A program made the position numbers and the translations under genes. Positions 34,938-47,255 of a stretch of 64,000 nucleotides of DNA are shown one piece after another (position 1 is the stretch's first letter; each line of letters opens with the position of its first letter). Origin of the DNA: Apostichopus japonicus (Eukaryota; Echinodermata; Holothuroidea; Aspidochirotida; Stichopodidae); contig NC_092573.1 in the NCBI RefSeq assembly GCF_037975245.1, forward strand, positions 10,790,501 through 10,854,500, in the 5' to 3' direction. The notes beneath the pieces are model-generated. The model worked only from the letters and a program-made list of their open reading frames with translations, searched no databases and was not told the DNA's origin.

Positions 34938-37900
34938 GAACCATATACATATCATATATAAATAAACTCAAAAACCGTAACTGTTAGTTTAATATACAGG
35001 CAAAGATTTAAATCAGGGCTAGCGGACCGTGTATACCCACAGAATTAATATACGAACGTTCGCATATATACTGTTATGAATTAGAATACGTAACCAGCCA
35101 TTTAGATATATGAAAGTCTACTTAATTTATCATATAGGCAATGTCATAAATGTTCCTTTTGAATCTTGCGAAAATTCATATTAGAAATGTGTCTTCCGTG
35201 AATTGCTTTCCCACATAGTAGTAATGCTTGTAAGAAAGTATCTTTCGCTGGATAGCAACGGATGTACATGAACTGCCTGAGGCTGATGTCTGACCATTGG
35301 CAGGATCGCCAATCTTTACTTGTTTCTATTGGTTTTGTTTGTACGTGTTTTAATGTATTGATGAATGTTGTTGTTAGAATCGACCCTGCTTATACTGTCT
35401 GTTCGTGCTAACATATGTGACTTTAAACATGCTAACATATGGGATTTAGTACAGGCTAAAATATATATGGGAGCTGTTTGTATAACTAACTGTGGCTAAC
35501 ACTAACAGTTTGGAATAGTACAGCCAGGGAGTATCTATAACAACTCCCTTGTACAGCTAACATACGGAACAGTACTGCTAACACGTGTAAAGTATCAGAG
35601 ATTGAAAGGTTTCAGTCTGGGTCCCTATAGCATGTCAATCCAGTTTTGAGAATCCAGATGTAAGGCTTGTGATTTTACACTTGAGGGTCGACTTTGTAAC
35701 CTCCTTGCAGATTTGAGACCGTTAATCCAAGATGTGAAGTTTCTGATAATTCGAGAACATTCTTCTGAACATAGTAGTTGTGCAGAGCATTATTATTTGT
35801 CGTTGTGTTAGTGTTAGTATAAGTTAAGTAGTAGTGAAACTGCAGAATTTCTTGACGTTATCATGTCCCTTGGGGGTGATCCTCTTAGTGTAACATCATC
35901 TTCATATAGAGCTGGTGGGAGCAGCTCGATATTCATAAGGTCCGTTACTCATAAAGTTCATTGGTCGTAAGGTTCGTTAGTCATAAGGTTCATTGTTCAT
36001 AAGGTTCGTTATCCATAATTATAGAAAAAACGGTTCCTTAGTCATGAGGTTCGTTATTCATAATTGGAAAAAAAGGTTCGTTATTCATAATTGAAAAAAA
36101 AGGTTCGTTTTTCATAATGGGAAAAAGGTTGGTTATTAATAATTGAAAAAAAGGTTCGTTATTCATAATTGAAAAGAAAGTTCGTTTTTCATAATTGGCA
36201 AAAAAGGTTCGTTATTCATAATCTTCTAAAAATAAGGTTCACTATTCATAATCGCGGGGTCGTCACGCCCCAGTGCCCCTGCATCCCATTGCCCAAAAGT
36301 TGAGGTACCCACTGGCAGTTTCGAGGTGCGCGTGGCCAGGGGAAAAGGGGGTCACTTGCGGCCCAGACGTGGGCTTAAGGTTAACGACGGGTTAAAGTAC
36401 GGCTATCGCATGAATAATTTGCCGACTAGTCACAGCTGCAGCATGAACCATTTGCCCACAGGAGAAATGGGTAAAATATTACCTTTTTTGAAGGGGGGGG
36501 AAGGGGAGGGAGGAGGGGGAGGGTCGCTCCGCCCTGCTTTTTGTTGTTGCTATTATTACTGTATGAATACTGGATCTTTTTCCGATTATGAAAACGGACC
36601 TTTTTTGCTATTATGAATATCGAACCTTTTTTCCGATTATGAATAACGGACTTTTTTTGCTATTATGAATATCGAACCTTTTTTCTGATTATGAGTAACG
36701 GAACTTTTTTGCTATTATGAATATCGAAGCTTTTTTCCGATTACGAATAACGGACCTTATGAACAATGATCCCTTTTTATTATGAATAACGAACCATTTT
36801 TCCGATTATGGATAACGAACCTTTTTTTCGAAATAATGCACGTTATGAATAACCAACCTTATAAAAAATGACCCTTATGACTAATGGTCCTTATGAATAT
36901 CGGGCTGACCCCGAGCTGGTAATGCTTTCTGTGTCACCCAGCTCACAAAGTATGGAACGCCAGTCGAAGAAACGTCATTGACGGTATCAATGTTCTTCTT
37001 GCAACAAGCAGTTGCCGTTAGCTACTCGTACAGGAAGTTCGAAACCGTAACCACCGATTGTGTTATTTCATCACATAGCGGTTTAATCACATAGTGGTTT
37101 AATGACATACGGTAGCGGTTTAATCACGTAGCGGTTTTTACAACTAGGCCTAAGAATTAAAAAAAATTATTACGCATTATTCATGTGTTACTGAAACTTT
37201 GACTGGTTGCAACACATTGTGTATTATATAGTTATAGAAAAATGACTAATTTCCCACTAAAAAACTATTATTTTTTCGATACAAATTGTTTATCAATAAA
37301 ATGTGTTCATTTGATTGTTCAGGCTTAATAGAAATGAATATTCCGTCTTTAGCTCAGCTGGGTTTCCAAGGCAACGAAGCGCATCCCATTGGAATTGCTT
37401 TTATCTATCTTTCCGTGTGTTCACTTTATACAGTTGAATGAGTATTACACACATAGCACTTGATCAATATTCATCAATTTAGTTGTACAAGTTATAGTCC
37501 TTTGATTAGGGATCCATTAGAGTTCACATAACAAAAATAAGTCCAATGTCATATGTCAAGGGCGCCTTTAAAACATGGCATCTATATATATTAAAAAAAA
37601 AAACTCTTTTCCCTTATCCAACTAATCTGATCCGGATGAAAGATTATGTCAATGGTCATTGATGAGTAGAACAAAAGTGATACACGGGTAAGGACATCAA
37701 AGGACATTGAAGTTTATAACGTGTCTTAATGTGAACATATTAGTTAGTTGATATTAGTTGATATTAGCATTTCTTCATTGCTCACCGCAGTCATCAGATG
37801 GTAGAGGGGGGAAAAAGAAAGTATTTAGAAATATGAGGTCAAAGGTCACATGAATTAATTGCGACCTGCATTTTTTCTATACATATAGAGACTCGCGCTG

Positions 37901-40840
37901 AGCAATGGCAAGGGACGAAATAACTGGGTTCGCATAGCAATTTGCTACCCAAGAATTGCCAGTTGCTAATCAATATTACTTTTGATTAGCAAAAGATGCA
38001 GTACCTGCTAATGCTAATTGCTATTTCCAAGAATTGTCGAGCAGTTATTGCTAATCAATTCTCTAAAAGTATTTCGTCCCTTGAATGGGAGCAAATGCGG
38101 AAATACTACAGAAGGATAGTTCAGAGGTCATCTTGGGCACGTAATATATGAAAACTTGAAATAGTTTCGACAACGTACGACTGATGAGGTGTATATCATT
38201 ATCTTTCCAGGAGCGGCTACCAATACTTTGGACAACTTGCTTGACTTCTTCCCGTCATCCCAAGGCGATGGATTGAACATAATCTGGGCACATGGCGTCA
38301 ACAGCCATGAAGAGTTGGATAAAAGTTTGAGTGGTAAGAAATTCAGACCGACGGAGACAATATCCAGTCTCTGTATCTCAGTTTCTTTCCATATTTTCAA
38401 GTTGTAATTAAACGTTTACCCTTGCTATAGTATAAACTATACCGGTATTAAGTATAATTTTACTTCATTCATTAGCCACGACATTTGCAAATGTTTCCTC
38501 TGTGTTGTAAAATCAAGGCAAAAAAAGTATATCACAAAGTATAGAACAAAGCATGGTACAAAATATATCCCAAAGTATATTTGGTATTTGCGGAAGCCAC
38601 GTGTTTCTGTTTATGTTATTTGGTATCACCGATCGATGTAACATTTGTCAGTGAAACTATAAGCAACAAAAGAAAGTCGATGGAGGATGGAGACGGGCGC
38701 TTGAATGCTCTCAAAGAAAGAGTGACCAAGAAGGTAGCATAAAAAACTGATTACGGTTGTGAGATCCTGATTGTAGGCATGATCTGGTATTGACTTTATC
38801 ATGAGGAAGTTGTAATAACACTCTATTCTTTTCGTCTATAGATGATACCATGATGTTGGAAACAGACATCATTTTACGGGGCATCGGGACGGAAAACCCA
38901 ACGGATATACCGGTCAACGCTCACCCTCCAGCAACTGACAGTGACCTACTGGTGCTGGACTTTGTTAATGAAACAACATTGACGTCTGGAAAAGGAATGA
39001 AGTTGGACTTTAAATATCTAGAGGCAGTCGGACCGACAATGGAAATAGTTCTGAATCTGACCGATCAGATCAAATGTCCCCTCTGGATCAATGCAGACAT
39101 CGTTAAAGGTCCCAACTCACCGAAGGACCCGATATCCCCGGTTGAATTCATAGAGACTGCTAATAGCTACTTTGACCAGACTGTCATGTCTCTTGGTTTT
39201 ACCACCGGCTGGGGTCCTCTGCAGACCGAGGACCTCTATACTTGGACCATGATCTTTGATATTCTTCAGTATACATATCCCTTAGATCCGCAACCAGTCA
39301 CGTATCCCATTCGTGCCATATGGTGTGTTCGCTCCTGGTCAAAGTTCACTTGGTTGTTAGGGTTACGGGATTCGTTCTCCATTACAGTTTGGTCCGGGTC
39401 GTCTGATCCAGTCAATGTGCAGGGATTGGTCAGCTTGCGTAGCCATGGTGATATTAGCAGGATCTACTATGACTTGCCCGATACACTACGAGACAGATTC
39501 TTGGAAGCGATAGAGGACGGTACACCGGAACCGGATGTAAAACCACCCTCAGATTGGCAGAGTGATCTATGGCAAAGCTTTAATGCTGACCAGAATAATT
39601 TTGTCTTCCTTAGCACTGAAAGTGCGGGAATATCTGGCGGCGGAGACCGTTCAGGGTATATACAGTCAAAGGAAGAATTCACGGCTGAACGTGGCGTAAC
39701 AAACGTAAATGTTCACGGTACCGTACAGTTTGTAGACAGGTAGGCCCCGCAATATTAGATAAACCCTTAATGTTGCCACTCGGGGAGGGGGGGGGGTAGG
39801 TTGTCAATTTTGCTCTTCTATGTGCAGCTCTGATCCCCCCCACCCACTCCCGCAGCCCTCAACATAACTGCCGGTAAGAAATTATAACATTGCCCTTTTG
39901 CCCCATAAAATGCGTCTATCGCACTTTAATTCCAACCATCGAGATTTAGGATTTTTGATCAGACAGATTGAAATCCTCCATCATCGTTTGATATGCTGGC
40001 TACTCTTTTCGACCCCCCCCCTCCCCCAATACCCTAATAATAAACGGGACATGGCATAAGAACCAATATGTAACTGTAGTATTTATACTACTACATTTAA
40101 TTCCATCGCGCCTATAGCAGTGCACTATTACTGTTTATTCTCATTCAGAGCTACTCAGAGTGTATAGGCATTGCATGACTTGAGGTATGAAGTTAAACGG
40201 TTGATAAACAAACTCAGAAAGAGAACAAGAACGGGCAGTTAAAAAAAGTATTCAATATTATATATAAATAAAAACTGTTTTTCTCTTCTTTTTTTTTCTC
40301 GTCTGATTCAGGTACGATGAAGCATCGAACGATGCACGATTTGATGTTTATATACGCTCCGATGAAATAAATCCCGATGATTCTGACATCTATGAAGAAT
40401 GGTACTCAATTAATGGCGTTAGACTTCAAGTCGGCCGGGACGGAGAAGTATTCCTTGGAGGTGATCAAGATGCGGGGGGCATAAAGATTTTGACATGTAA
40501 GCTACCCTCAGCAGAGTGCTATTCTTTCGAAATAGTCGATAAAGGAGAAAATGGACCAATCGAATCGACCGTTACTGTCGTTAGTTGTAGCGATGCTTTG
40601 GAACCCGACGAAAATGACGGAAGGAATTGCAGTCTATCTCTTACTACTGACGAGCTGTTAAACTTGTCAGACCAGTCGTTTGTTATAGTTTCCAAAGTTG
40701 ACGGATCAGGAGATGTAATAATCGAAAACTTAGCTATATTTAATTCTGAAGCCGAAGATCCAGGTCGAGGGCAAGGTATTATGTACACAATTTCAGTATT
40801 GTTGTTGTCCATATTAGGCTCCATTTTTGGTACACAATGA
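33765..40840 (+). CDS. FAM151: FAM151/menorin-family protein, complete, 4 coding exons, 531 aa
   Basis: Coding exons: 33765-33810, 38211-38333, 38842-39739, 40312-40840 (stop TGA 40838-40840), 1596 nt, all GT/AG with matching phase. Exon 1 encodes a signal peptide ([16 protein letters not shown]). Residues about 18-315 match the menorin (DUF2181) domain of FAM151[49 protein letters not shown] and SITVWSG blocks in the same order. The fold is related to PLC-like/glycerophosphodiester phosphodiesterases, and the conserved His/Glu/Asp blocks are present. Unlike FAM151B (about 276 aa), it continues for about 210 residues of acidic, probably beta-rich sequence and ends in a hydrophobic tail (about residues 512-531), suggesting a GPI anchor or short membrane anchor. 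FAM151 proteins are linked to photoreceptor survival in mouse and menorin to dendrite patterning in worms; the reaction is unproven. Intron 1 (4.4 kb) is full of transposons. Confidence 0.9.
33826..34040 (+). repeat. Duplicated block C, copy 2 (215 bp), just inside FAM151-like intron 1
   Basis: It begins 15 bp after the exon 1 donor. Compared with copy 1 it has a shorter G-run and lacks the tgacacac segment before ccccttttcaac. Confidence 0.9.
34313..35390. repeat. Pair of about 155-bp direct repeats flanking an AT-rich core
   Basis: Block 34313-34470 (cctttcgctggattgcaacg, ggatgtacatgaactg, then attggcaggatcgccaatct, gatgaatgttgtt) recurs at 35236-35390 with about 90% identity. The roughly 765 bp between are extremely AT-rich, with (AT)n at 34788-34933. 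This could be a miniature terminal-repeat element or a simple segmental duplication. It lies in FAM151-like intron 1. Confidence 0.8.
35917..36912. mobile_element. Foldback DNA element with perfect 8-bp target-site duplication
   Basis: GAGCTGGT flanks it at 35909-35916 and 36913-36920. The left end (gggagcagctcgatattcat) and the complement of the right end (ggggtcagcccgatattcat) match with 3 mismatches in 24 bp. Each arm (left to about 36255, right from about 36545) is made of iterated aaggttcgttattcataatt modules separated by A/T runs, in opposite orientation, so a single strand could fold into one long hairpin. The central 270 bp is GC-richer and codes for nothing recognisable. No transposase is present. 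It lies in FAM151-like intron 1. Confidence 0.85.
37068..37142. repeat. Short tandem repeat of about 18 bp
   Basis: Four copies of tcacatagcggtttaa, with one expanded by tacggtagc. It is intronic in the FAM151-like gene. No function is visible. Confidence 0.75.
37909..38083. mobile_element. 175-bp MITE with 14-bp perfect inverted ends and 5-bp duplication
   Basis: The ends are CAAGGGACGAAATA and its exact complement. AATGG is repeated directly at 37904-37908 and 38084-38088. Inside are palindromic ttgctaat/attagcaa pieces. It has no coding capacity. The superfamily is not assigned. It lies 127 bp upstream of FAM151-like exon 2. Confidence 0.85.
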
Positions 40841-43079
40841 GTGCATCATGCCATGGAACATTTTCGACGTACATACACTATAATATGTGCTAATTATACG
40901 TGCTAATTATACAACGGGTGTCGTACTCATTGACATTCACACTAAATTCGTCACATCCCAAGGCCGCTAAAGCATAGACAAAGCATAGACAAAAGTTGTG
41001 ATAATAGATAGCTAATTCAATTGAATTGTTTCGGCTAATATGTCACATTCAAATATAGCCTATCCACCATGACCTTTAATATGTTAAGGTAGCAAAGGTC
41101 GAAATTAAGCACAGCAATCAGTCATTCCCATCCACAACCCTGGTTTACCCAGGAATTTTCTGAACGCCTTAAATTGCGTTCAGTAATCCAATTTTTTTGA
41201 CTATCAGTATAGTTTATTTTATCCTCTTCAACGTCCGGCGAGCATAAAAAAGAATGATGACTGAACACAAGCCTAAGAAAGTCACCTCAATAGGTCCATT
41301 TAGGACTATTTTTCGACATTTGTTAACTTTTCAGGCGGATGTACACTACTCTAATTGTGGTATTGTACATACATATATTATACTTAATGTGTTGGATATC
41401 ATATCCAGATGACAATTTCCCCCCCCCCCCAAAAAACCTGATTAATTATATAGTACTAGGATACACGCTATATTATGAAACTGAAAGATCAGCATGAATT
41501 TCTTTTTAAGACCGGAAGACATTATGACTGTCGACTAATGAAAAAAATACACCTTTGTTTTAGGGTGTTATTATATCTTAATATTTGACAATAATGTCAA
41601 CATTTGTCTGTTTGTAGTTTTGAAGCCAAATACTCATGATGAGCAAAGTATATTGTACACATTGTCTATAGGCCTGACGAGATAGGGGAAGGGATCAATG
41701 TAGGAGACGTGATAGGGTCCGGGCCTAGCTGGGATCAAATGCAGGTGCCCTGGAAGACAAGAAGGGGCCGGGGAAATTGGGGATACACGAAGTATGCCAA
41801 AAGGGGGCCCTGTGATGTTATTGTCCCCGGGTTCCGACCAGGCTGTCTAAGCTTCTGCTTATCAGTAATATTGCTGTCCATTCACTTTTTGGAAACATTA
41901 CCACCGTACCTGGTTTAATACCGTACATGGTTTAATACCGGTATGTAGGCCCAAATATTTCAACAATTGTAAAGAGAGAATTTGTTGGTACATGCAAATC
42001 AGTATCTATGCAAAATAAAAGTAAGTATAGGCTAAAGTTTTGCACTTGATGAAATAAATTGATTAACTAAAATTATTAGTAGTTGTGTCGTTATTATATC
42101 TGTGTATAGTGTTTTGATCACGTGTGGCAGAAGAGGATTCAATCTGGAGGGGCACAAACATCGAGTGTTAGATGGTCCAGGTGATTTCGATTCGAGGGCA
42201 CATAACCATGAAGTTATTCAAAATAAACTCTCCAACAAAATGGATTCTGCGCACTCCGTATCACAATGATTCCATAGTTGAAGGTTTACCAGCCACGAAG
42301 GGCACATTTAATTATTCTTATTATTTTTTTTTTGCAACAAAAGGGCTGCAGCCTTTTTATTTATATAACGAAAGGACACATTTTACCAATACGAAATTTG
42401 TTATAGAGTACTTTTAATTAGCCCCCAAAAAAGCAAAGCATTTGTCATTTATCAAAAGGAGCATTTTGAAGTTTTACTATAATGATGGTGTTTTCGTGCT
42501 TGTGTAGCCCGTGGATATAGACAGAATTATATTTTTAAGAGATATGACTCAATGCGTGATGTGGTAAAATATTCTGTGATAGGCCAGATATTACATGATA
42601 TTGTCATAATTAGCACCAAAGACACACAACGGCATACCAGCAATAATTGTTTCCTCTCTAGAACATATATAGTTGACAAGTAAACTGATTTACCGTTTAG
42701 ATTACATATATAACTAGAGACAAACATACCGTACAAGTAACGTAAACACCTCCCCTGAACAGTATATACATATCCCACATAGAATTGATGTTCGGTTACG
42801 GTATTGGATATCATAACCAGCTTTCATAGTATGAAGGAGGAGCATTTTTTTTTATGAAATAATGAAAATGAAACTTCCATTCAGCAAGATAGCGTATAAA
42901 CAGTAAAGGTATAGGTCGAAATATAAATGGAGGTAAACTCTACAGCTCCAAAGCATGTCAGGTTTAAACTTCGCATGCTTTGAAAACCAGAATGCAAAAA
43001 TGCATTGTGGTTTCGATGATGTAGCATGAGCAGTTTTCTACATAAATCTGACGTAATGTGTAGTAAGGGGTGTACATGT

Positions 43080-43560
43080 TTATAATGCTTTTACGATTTA
43101 ACCTGTTGTCCCAATATGACCTTTTACTTCCACCAAAATCAATAGGCTTCTTTGTTACTCAATATTTCACACCTTCATACCAAGGACGAGATCTGCCCAA
43201 GCTTCCAATATTGGGGTGTCATATTTACAAGGTTTTCACAATTTGACCCCTGGTAACCCCAAATTACCTTTGACCTAAACAAGCTTTTTTTTACACAATG
43301 TTGTCCTCCTATGAGGTCAGCCCAAGCTTCTGGTATTGAGATATCGTGTTTACAAGGTTTTCACAATTTGAACCCTGGTGACCCCAAATGACCTTTGACC
43401 TCCACTAGGAACAATAAGATTCTTGTACTTAATGTGGTACTTCTACACATCAAATATGAAATTGGTCTGACATTCCCTTTTTGAGATATCGTGTTTACTA
43501 GTTGGGCGTCACAAACGCACTCACACACACATACGCAATCATGACTGCATAGGTTTACGA
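43080..43560. repeat. Interspersed repeat with internal near-tandem units
   Basis: Two or three diverged units of roughly 130 bp share acaaggttttcacaatttga, ccctggt.accccaaat, acctttgacct and gcttct..tattg. The end is gagatatcgtgtttac followed by a gtcacaaacgcactcacaca tract. This is typical of an old transposon remnant; no coding sequence remains. Confidence 0.65.
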
Positions 43561-45259
43561 TATTGATGGGAACCAAAAACTTATACTTTTCGAAATAAAC
43601 AACGAGTTAATCCCATGAATTTCTCATCTGTGTGTGAATAAGCCTTGCACAGAGGTCCTTTCTTCCGCACAGTAGGAGCGTTTTTGGTAGTAATGGAATT
43701 TTCAAGCTATTTTAGATACCAAAATAAACCCTACGAATTTCAGAGAAAATCTTTATAAGGGAGGAGGGGGGATAGGCAGAATTGTGATGCATATTTATCT
43801 AACTTCTCTTACTCACAAGAAAACTAGTTTCTGTATTGCATTTGTGTTCAGATGTGGGGTAGAGATGGGTGCATGGTTGGGGGACAATAAATTTGACTTG
43901 ATTGGGTTGGGGGAGGGTTGGGGGAGATGAGAGGGGTAACCCAGATGACTTACATTTTTACATCTGTTTGAGTTAATGACAAACATCTGCACAACCATTT
44001 AAACAACAATAAACAATTTAAACAATAAACTAAAAAAAAGAATAACAACAACAACAAGAAAAAACAACAATAAACTGAAAATACCATTGTTCTCTTCTTG
44101 CATTTTATTCAAAATTCTGAGTAGATCAGCTTTTGCTCTTTTGTTTTCTTTTTTTTTTGTAATATTTTTTATCGTTTTGCTGTGTAGGTTAACTTTTCTG
44201 GATAACATACGGCTCTGTCTCAGATATGACATTGCAGAATAGAAAGAAGACACTAATAATACACAGGGATATTTCAGTTCTAAGAAAATAAAAAAAGTAC
44301 AACATATGTGTTCTAACTTATGAATTGAGACAGATCATACTATATAGAATACCGCCATCAATTTGAGGTAACGTTTTTGAGAGGTCATTATCAGTTTTCA
44401 ATCTTCCAGCGAGAATATCGAATACTTAGCTAGTCTTATCAAGTTTAATTGTTCTTTGCTCTCTATTTGTGTCACACAAAAGAATCAGCATGTCAAATTC
44501 CTTCTAAAAAATCTGGCAAAATATCACCATCAATGTGTAAAATATATAAGCAATTATTGCTCTTTAACATTCAGAAAGTAATATTTATGAGGGAAAGTCC
44601 AATGATTTTGAACATTGCCATATCCGCAGTAACTATTGTAATACTGTTTCTGTTTATAAATGTTACATCTTTTTACATAATGAACCTTTCCATCACCAGT
44701 TATGTAATTATTAATGCCCTCTTGATACTTAAACACCTAGTTGGAACAATTCTTTTCTATACTGTACTGTCATGTCCCGCTTCAGAGCACTTGTATTGTC
44801 AGTATGAGTAGGTATGAATATCATGTTTCTATCAGATAAAAGGTCAGGAACTGTTTGTACTGTCAATATGAGTGCTTTGAAGCATGATATGGGAGGACAG
44901 TTTGGAGAGGTATTAGCATTACAAAACTGTCCCAACTGGCTGCACTTTAACACTTCCAACATGAATATTCACACATTTGCATTTTACAAACAAAATAATT
45001 TCTCGCATAGTCATAAACATTTTTTTAAAAAGAAAACCCTTTAAAATTGTTAGCAATGGATTGAAAAGCTGAATAACAAGTCTGGGGTTGATGTCAGTCT
45101 TTGGAGGCTTGTAGAGTCCAGTAAACTCAAAAGACTTACTTTCAAAATTAATAATACAGAACATACAAGTCAAAAACATAGCCACATGCATTAGGAAAAT
45201 AAGTCGGCAAACTGTCTGTTGGCATTTCAGATAGAAGATGGTAATTTGTTGGTCACATG

Positions 45260-46290
45260 TATATGTTGCTGTACTAGTAATCATACTGCTGTACTCATAA
45301 ACATCTTGCAGTTCTGGTAATCATACTGCTGTAATCATGTTGCTGTACTAGTAATCATACTACTGTACTCATAACCATGTTGCAGTACTCGTAATCATAC
45401 TGCTGTGCACATAAACATGTTGCAGTACTAGTAATCATACTGCTGAACTCATAATAATGTTGCAGTACTCGTAATCATACTGCTGTGCACATAAACATGT
45501 TGCAGTACTAGTAATCATACTGCTGTGCACATAAACATGTTGCAGTACTTGTAATCATACTGCTGTACTCATAAACATGTTGCAGTACTTGTAATCATAC
45601 TGCTGTACTCATAAACATCTTGCAGTTCTGGTAATCATACTGCTGTAATCATGTTGCTGTACTAGTAATCATACTACTGTACTCATAACCATGTTGCAGT
45701 ACTCATAATCATACTGCTGTGCACATAAACATGTTGCAGTACTAGTAATCATACTGCTGAACTCATAATAATGTTGCAGTACTCGTAATCATACTGCTGT
45801 GCACATAAACATGTTGCAGTACTCGTAATCATACTGCTGTACTCATGATCATGTTGCAGTACTCGTAATCATACTGCTGTACTCATAAACATGTTGCAGT
45901 ACTCGTAATCATAATGCTGTACTCATAAACATGTTGCAGTACTTGTAATCATACTGCTGTACTCATAAACATGTTGCAGTACTCGTAATCATACTGCTGT
46001 ACTCATAAACATGTTGCAGTACTCGTAATCATAATGCTGTGCACATAAACATGTTGCAGTACTAGTAATCATACTACTGTACTCATAAACATGTTGCAGT
46101 ACTTGTAATCATAATGCTGTTATCATGATCATGTTGCAGTACTCGTAATCATACTGCTGTACTCATAAACATGTTGCAGTACTCGTAATCATAATGCTGT
46201 AATCATAATAATATTGCTTTTCTCCTAATCATACTGCTGTAATTATAATCATGTTCTTGTACTAGTAATCATAATGCTGTACTTATAAGT
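45260..46290. repeat. Minisatellite with 40-bp unit (dimer of 20 bp) and a higher-order duplication
   Basis: About 25 copies of a 40-bp unit: cagtactcgtaatcatactg followed by ctgtactcataaacatgttg. The two 20-bp halves are themselves related. A block with variants (acatcttgcagttctggtaa and following) occurs at 45301 and again 314 bp later at 45615, so about 310 bp of the array was duplicated as a unit. Confidence 0.92.
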
Positions 46291-46944
46291 ATTTCTTGTT
46301 CTTGTAAACATACCATTGGAATCATTCTTCAAGATCGGTTACCCGTATAATGCAGATATCAAAACTTAAGAATCCATCAAAAGTTGTCTAGAATGATTTC
46401 AAGTATCTTGATAAACACTTCTATTCCCTCTTATCATGTTTCAGGGAGAAGTTTATTATTTGAATTTTTGTATAGCAATTTTGACATTTAGGAATATATT
46501 TGTTCATTATTAATTATTGAAAATATTGTCACAATCTTAAAAAAAATCCATATAACTATTTGAATTTGTATATCAATAAAACCATGTTGAATAAGTTTGG
46601 TATGTGATAAGTTTGGTATGTGATACTCCAAGAAATATCTTTCCAACCATATTTCCTTTTATTTCTCTACTTTTCGATTGTCATCCATTGTCCAACAAAT
46701 TATGTTGAAGCTATTTGAAATTTTTAGTTGGAGATCTGTAACACTGGTGATTAATTACTATCATCAAACGGACGAAGCAAGTTTTATGATTTATAAACTT
46801 GGCATGAAATATGGTATATGCTGTCAAAAATTCAAAATACAAGAAATATTATTGCCAAATGCAAAATGGTGGGAAACCCACTATCATTGAGAAAATTGCA
46901 ATGATATCATCAAATAAGAATTGAACAATTGAAAAATTGTACCC

Positions 46945-47255
46945 ATGCTCTGGCTGCCTGGATAAAGGTGGTGGCATTTTCAAGAAATGACGCTTATTCA
47001 ATCGGGAGGTTCCGGTTTTCGATACCCGGATGGGTAGTAGTTAGGTGTTTTTTTTATCAAAGAGCAATCTATGGTTTTCCCATCTGAAATGACTTTCTAA
47101 CTGAAAAAGATTCCAAATTTGAGTTATAGTGCTGAATTGGAAGCCACCCGATGTGTAAGTTGTAATCCATAAACCCATGCAGGTTTCTCCCACATTTGTG
47201 GTCGCTTAAGCTTCGTAAAAATGACTGCTGATTATTATTTTTATTAATATTATTA
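46945..47255 (+). mobile_element. tRNA-derived SINE, probable full length
   Basis: The head has tggataaaggtggtgg (A-box-like) and ggttttcgatacccgg (B-box-like, one extra T) about 55 bp apart. A body follows whose last 110 bp (gaagccacccgatgtgtaag to gctgattattattt) are shared with 51955-52080. It ends in an (ATT)n-like tail. The B box is imperfect, so the head assignment is less certain than the shared body. Confidence 0.6.

Noticed and set aside
43999-44253. Basic minus-strand frame as a last POLK exon
   Set aside because: The true POLK C-terminus, with TLDKFF and a stop in matching phase, is at 48069-48165.
44449-44811. 120-codon hydrophobic frame, plus strand
   Set aside because: The sequence is AT-rich, the hydrophobicity follows base composition, and no family resemblance or conserved motif is visible.
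45260-46290. CRISPR-like regularly spaced repeats
   Set aside because: The units are contiguous tandem copies with no unique spacers, in an animal genome; it is a minisatellite.
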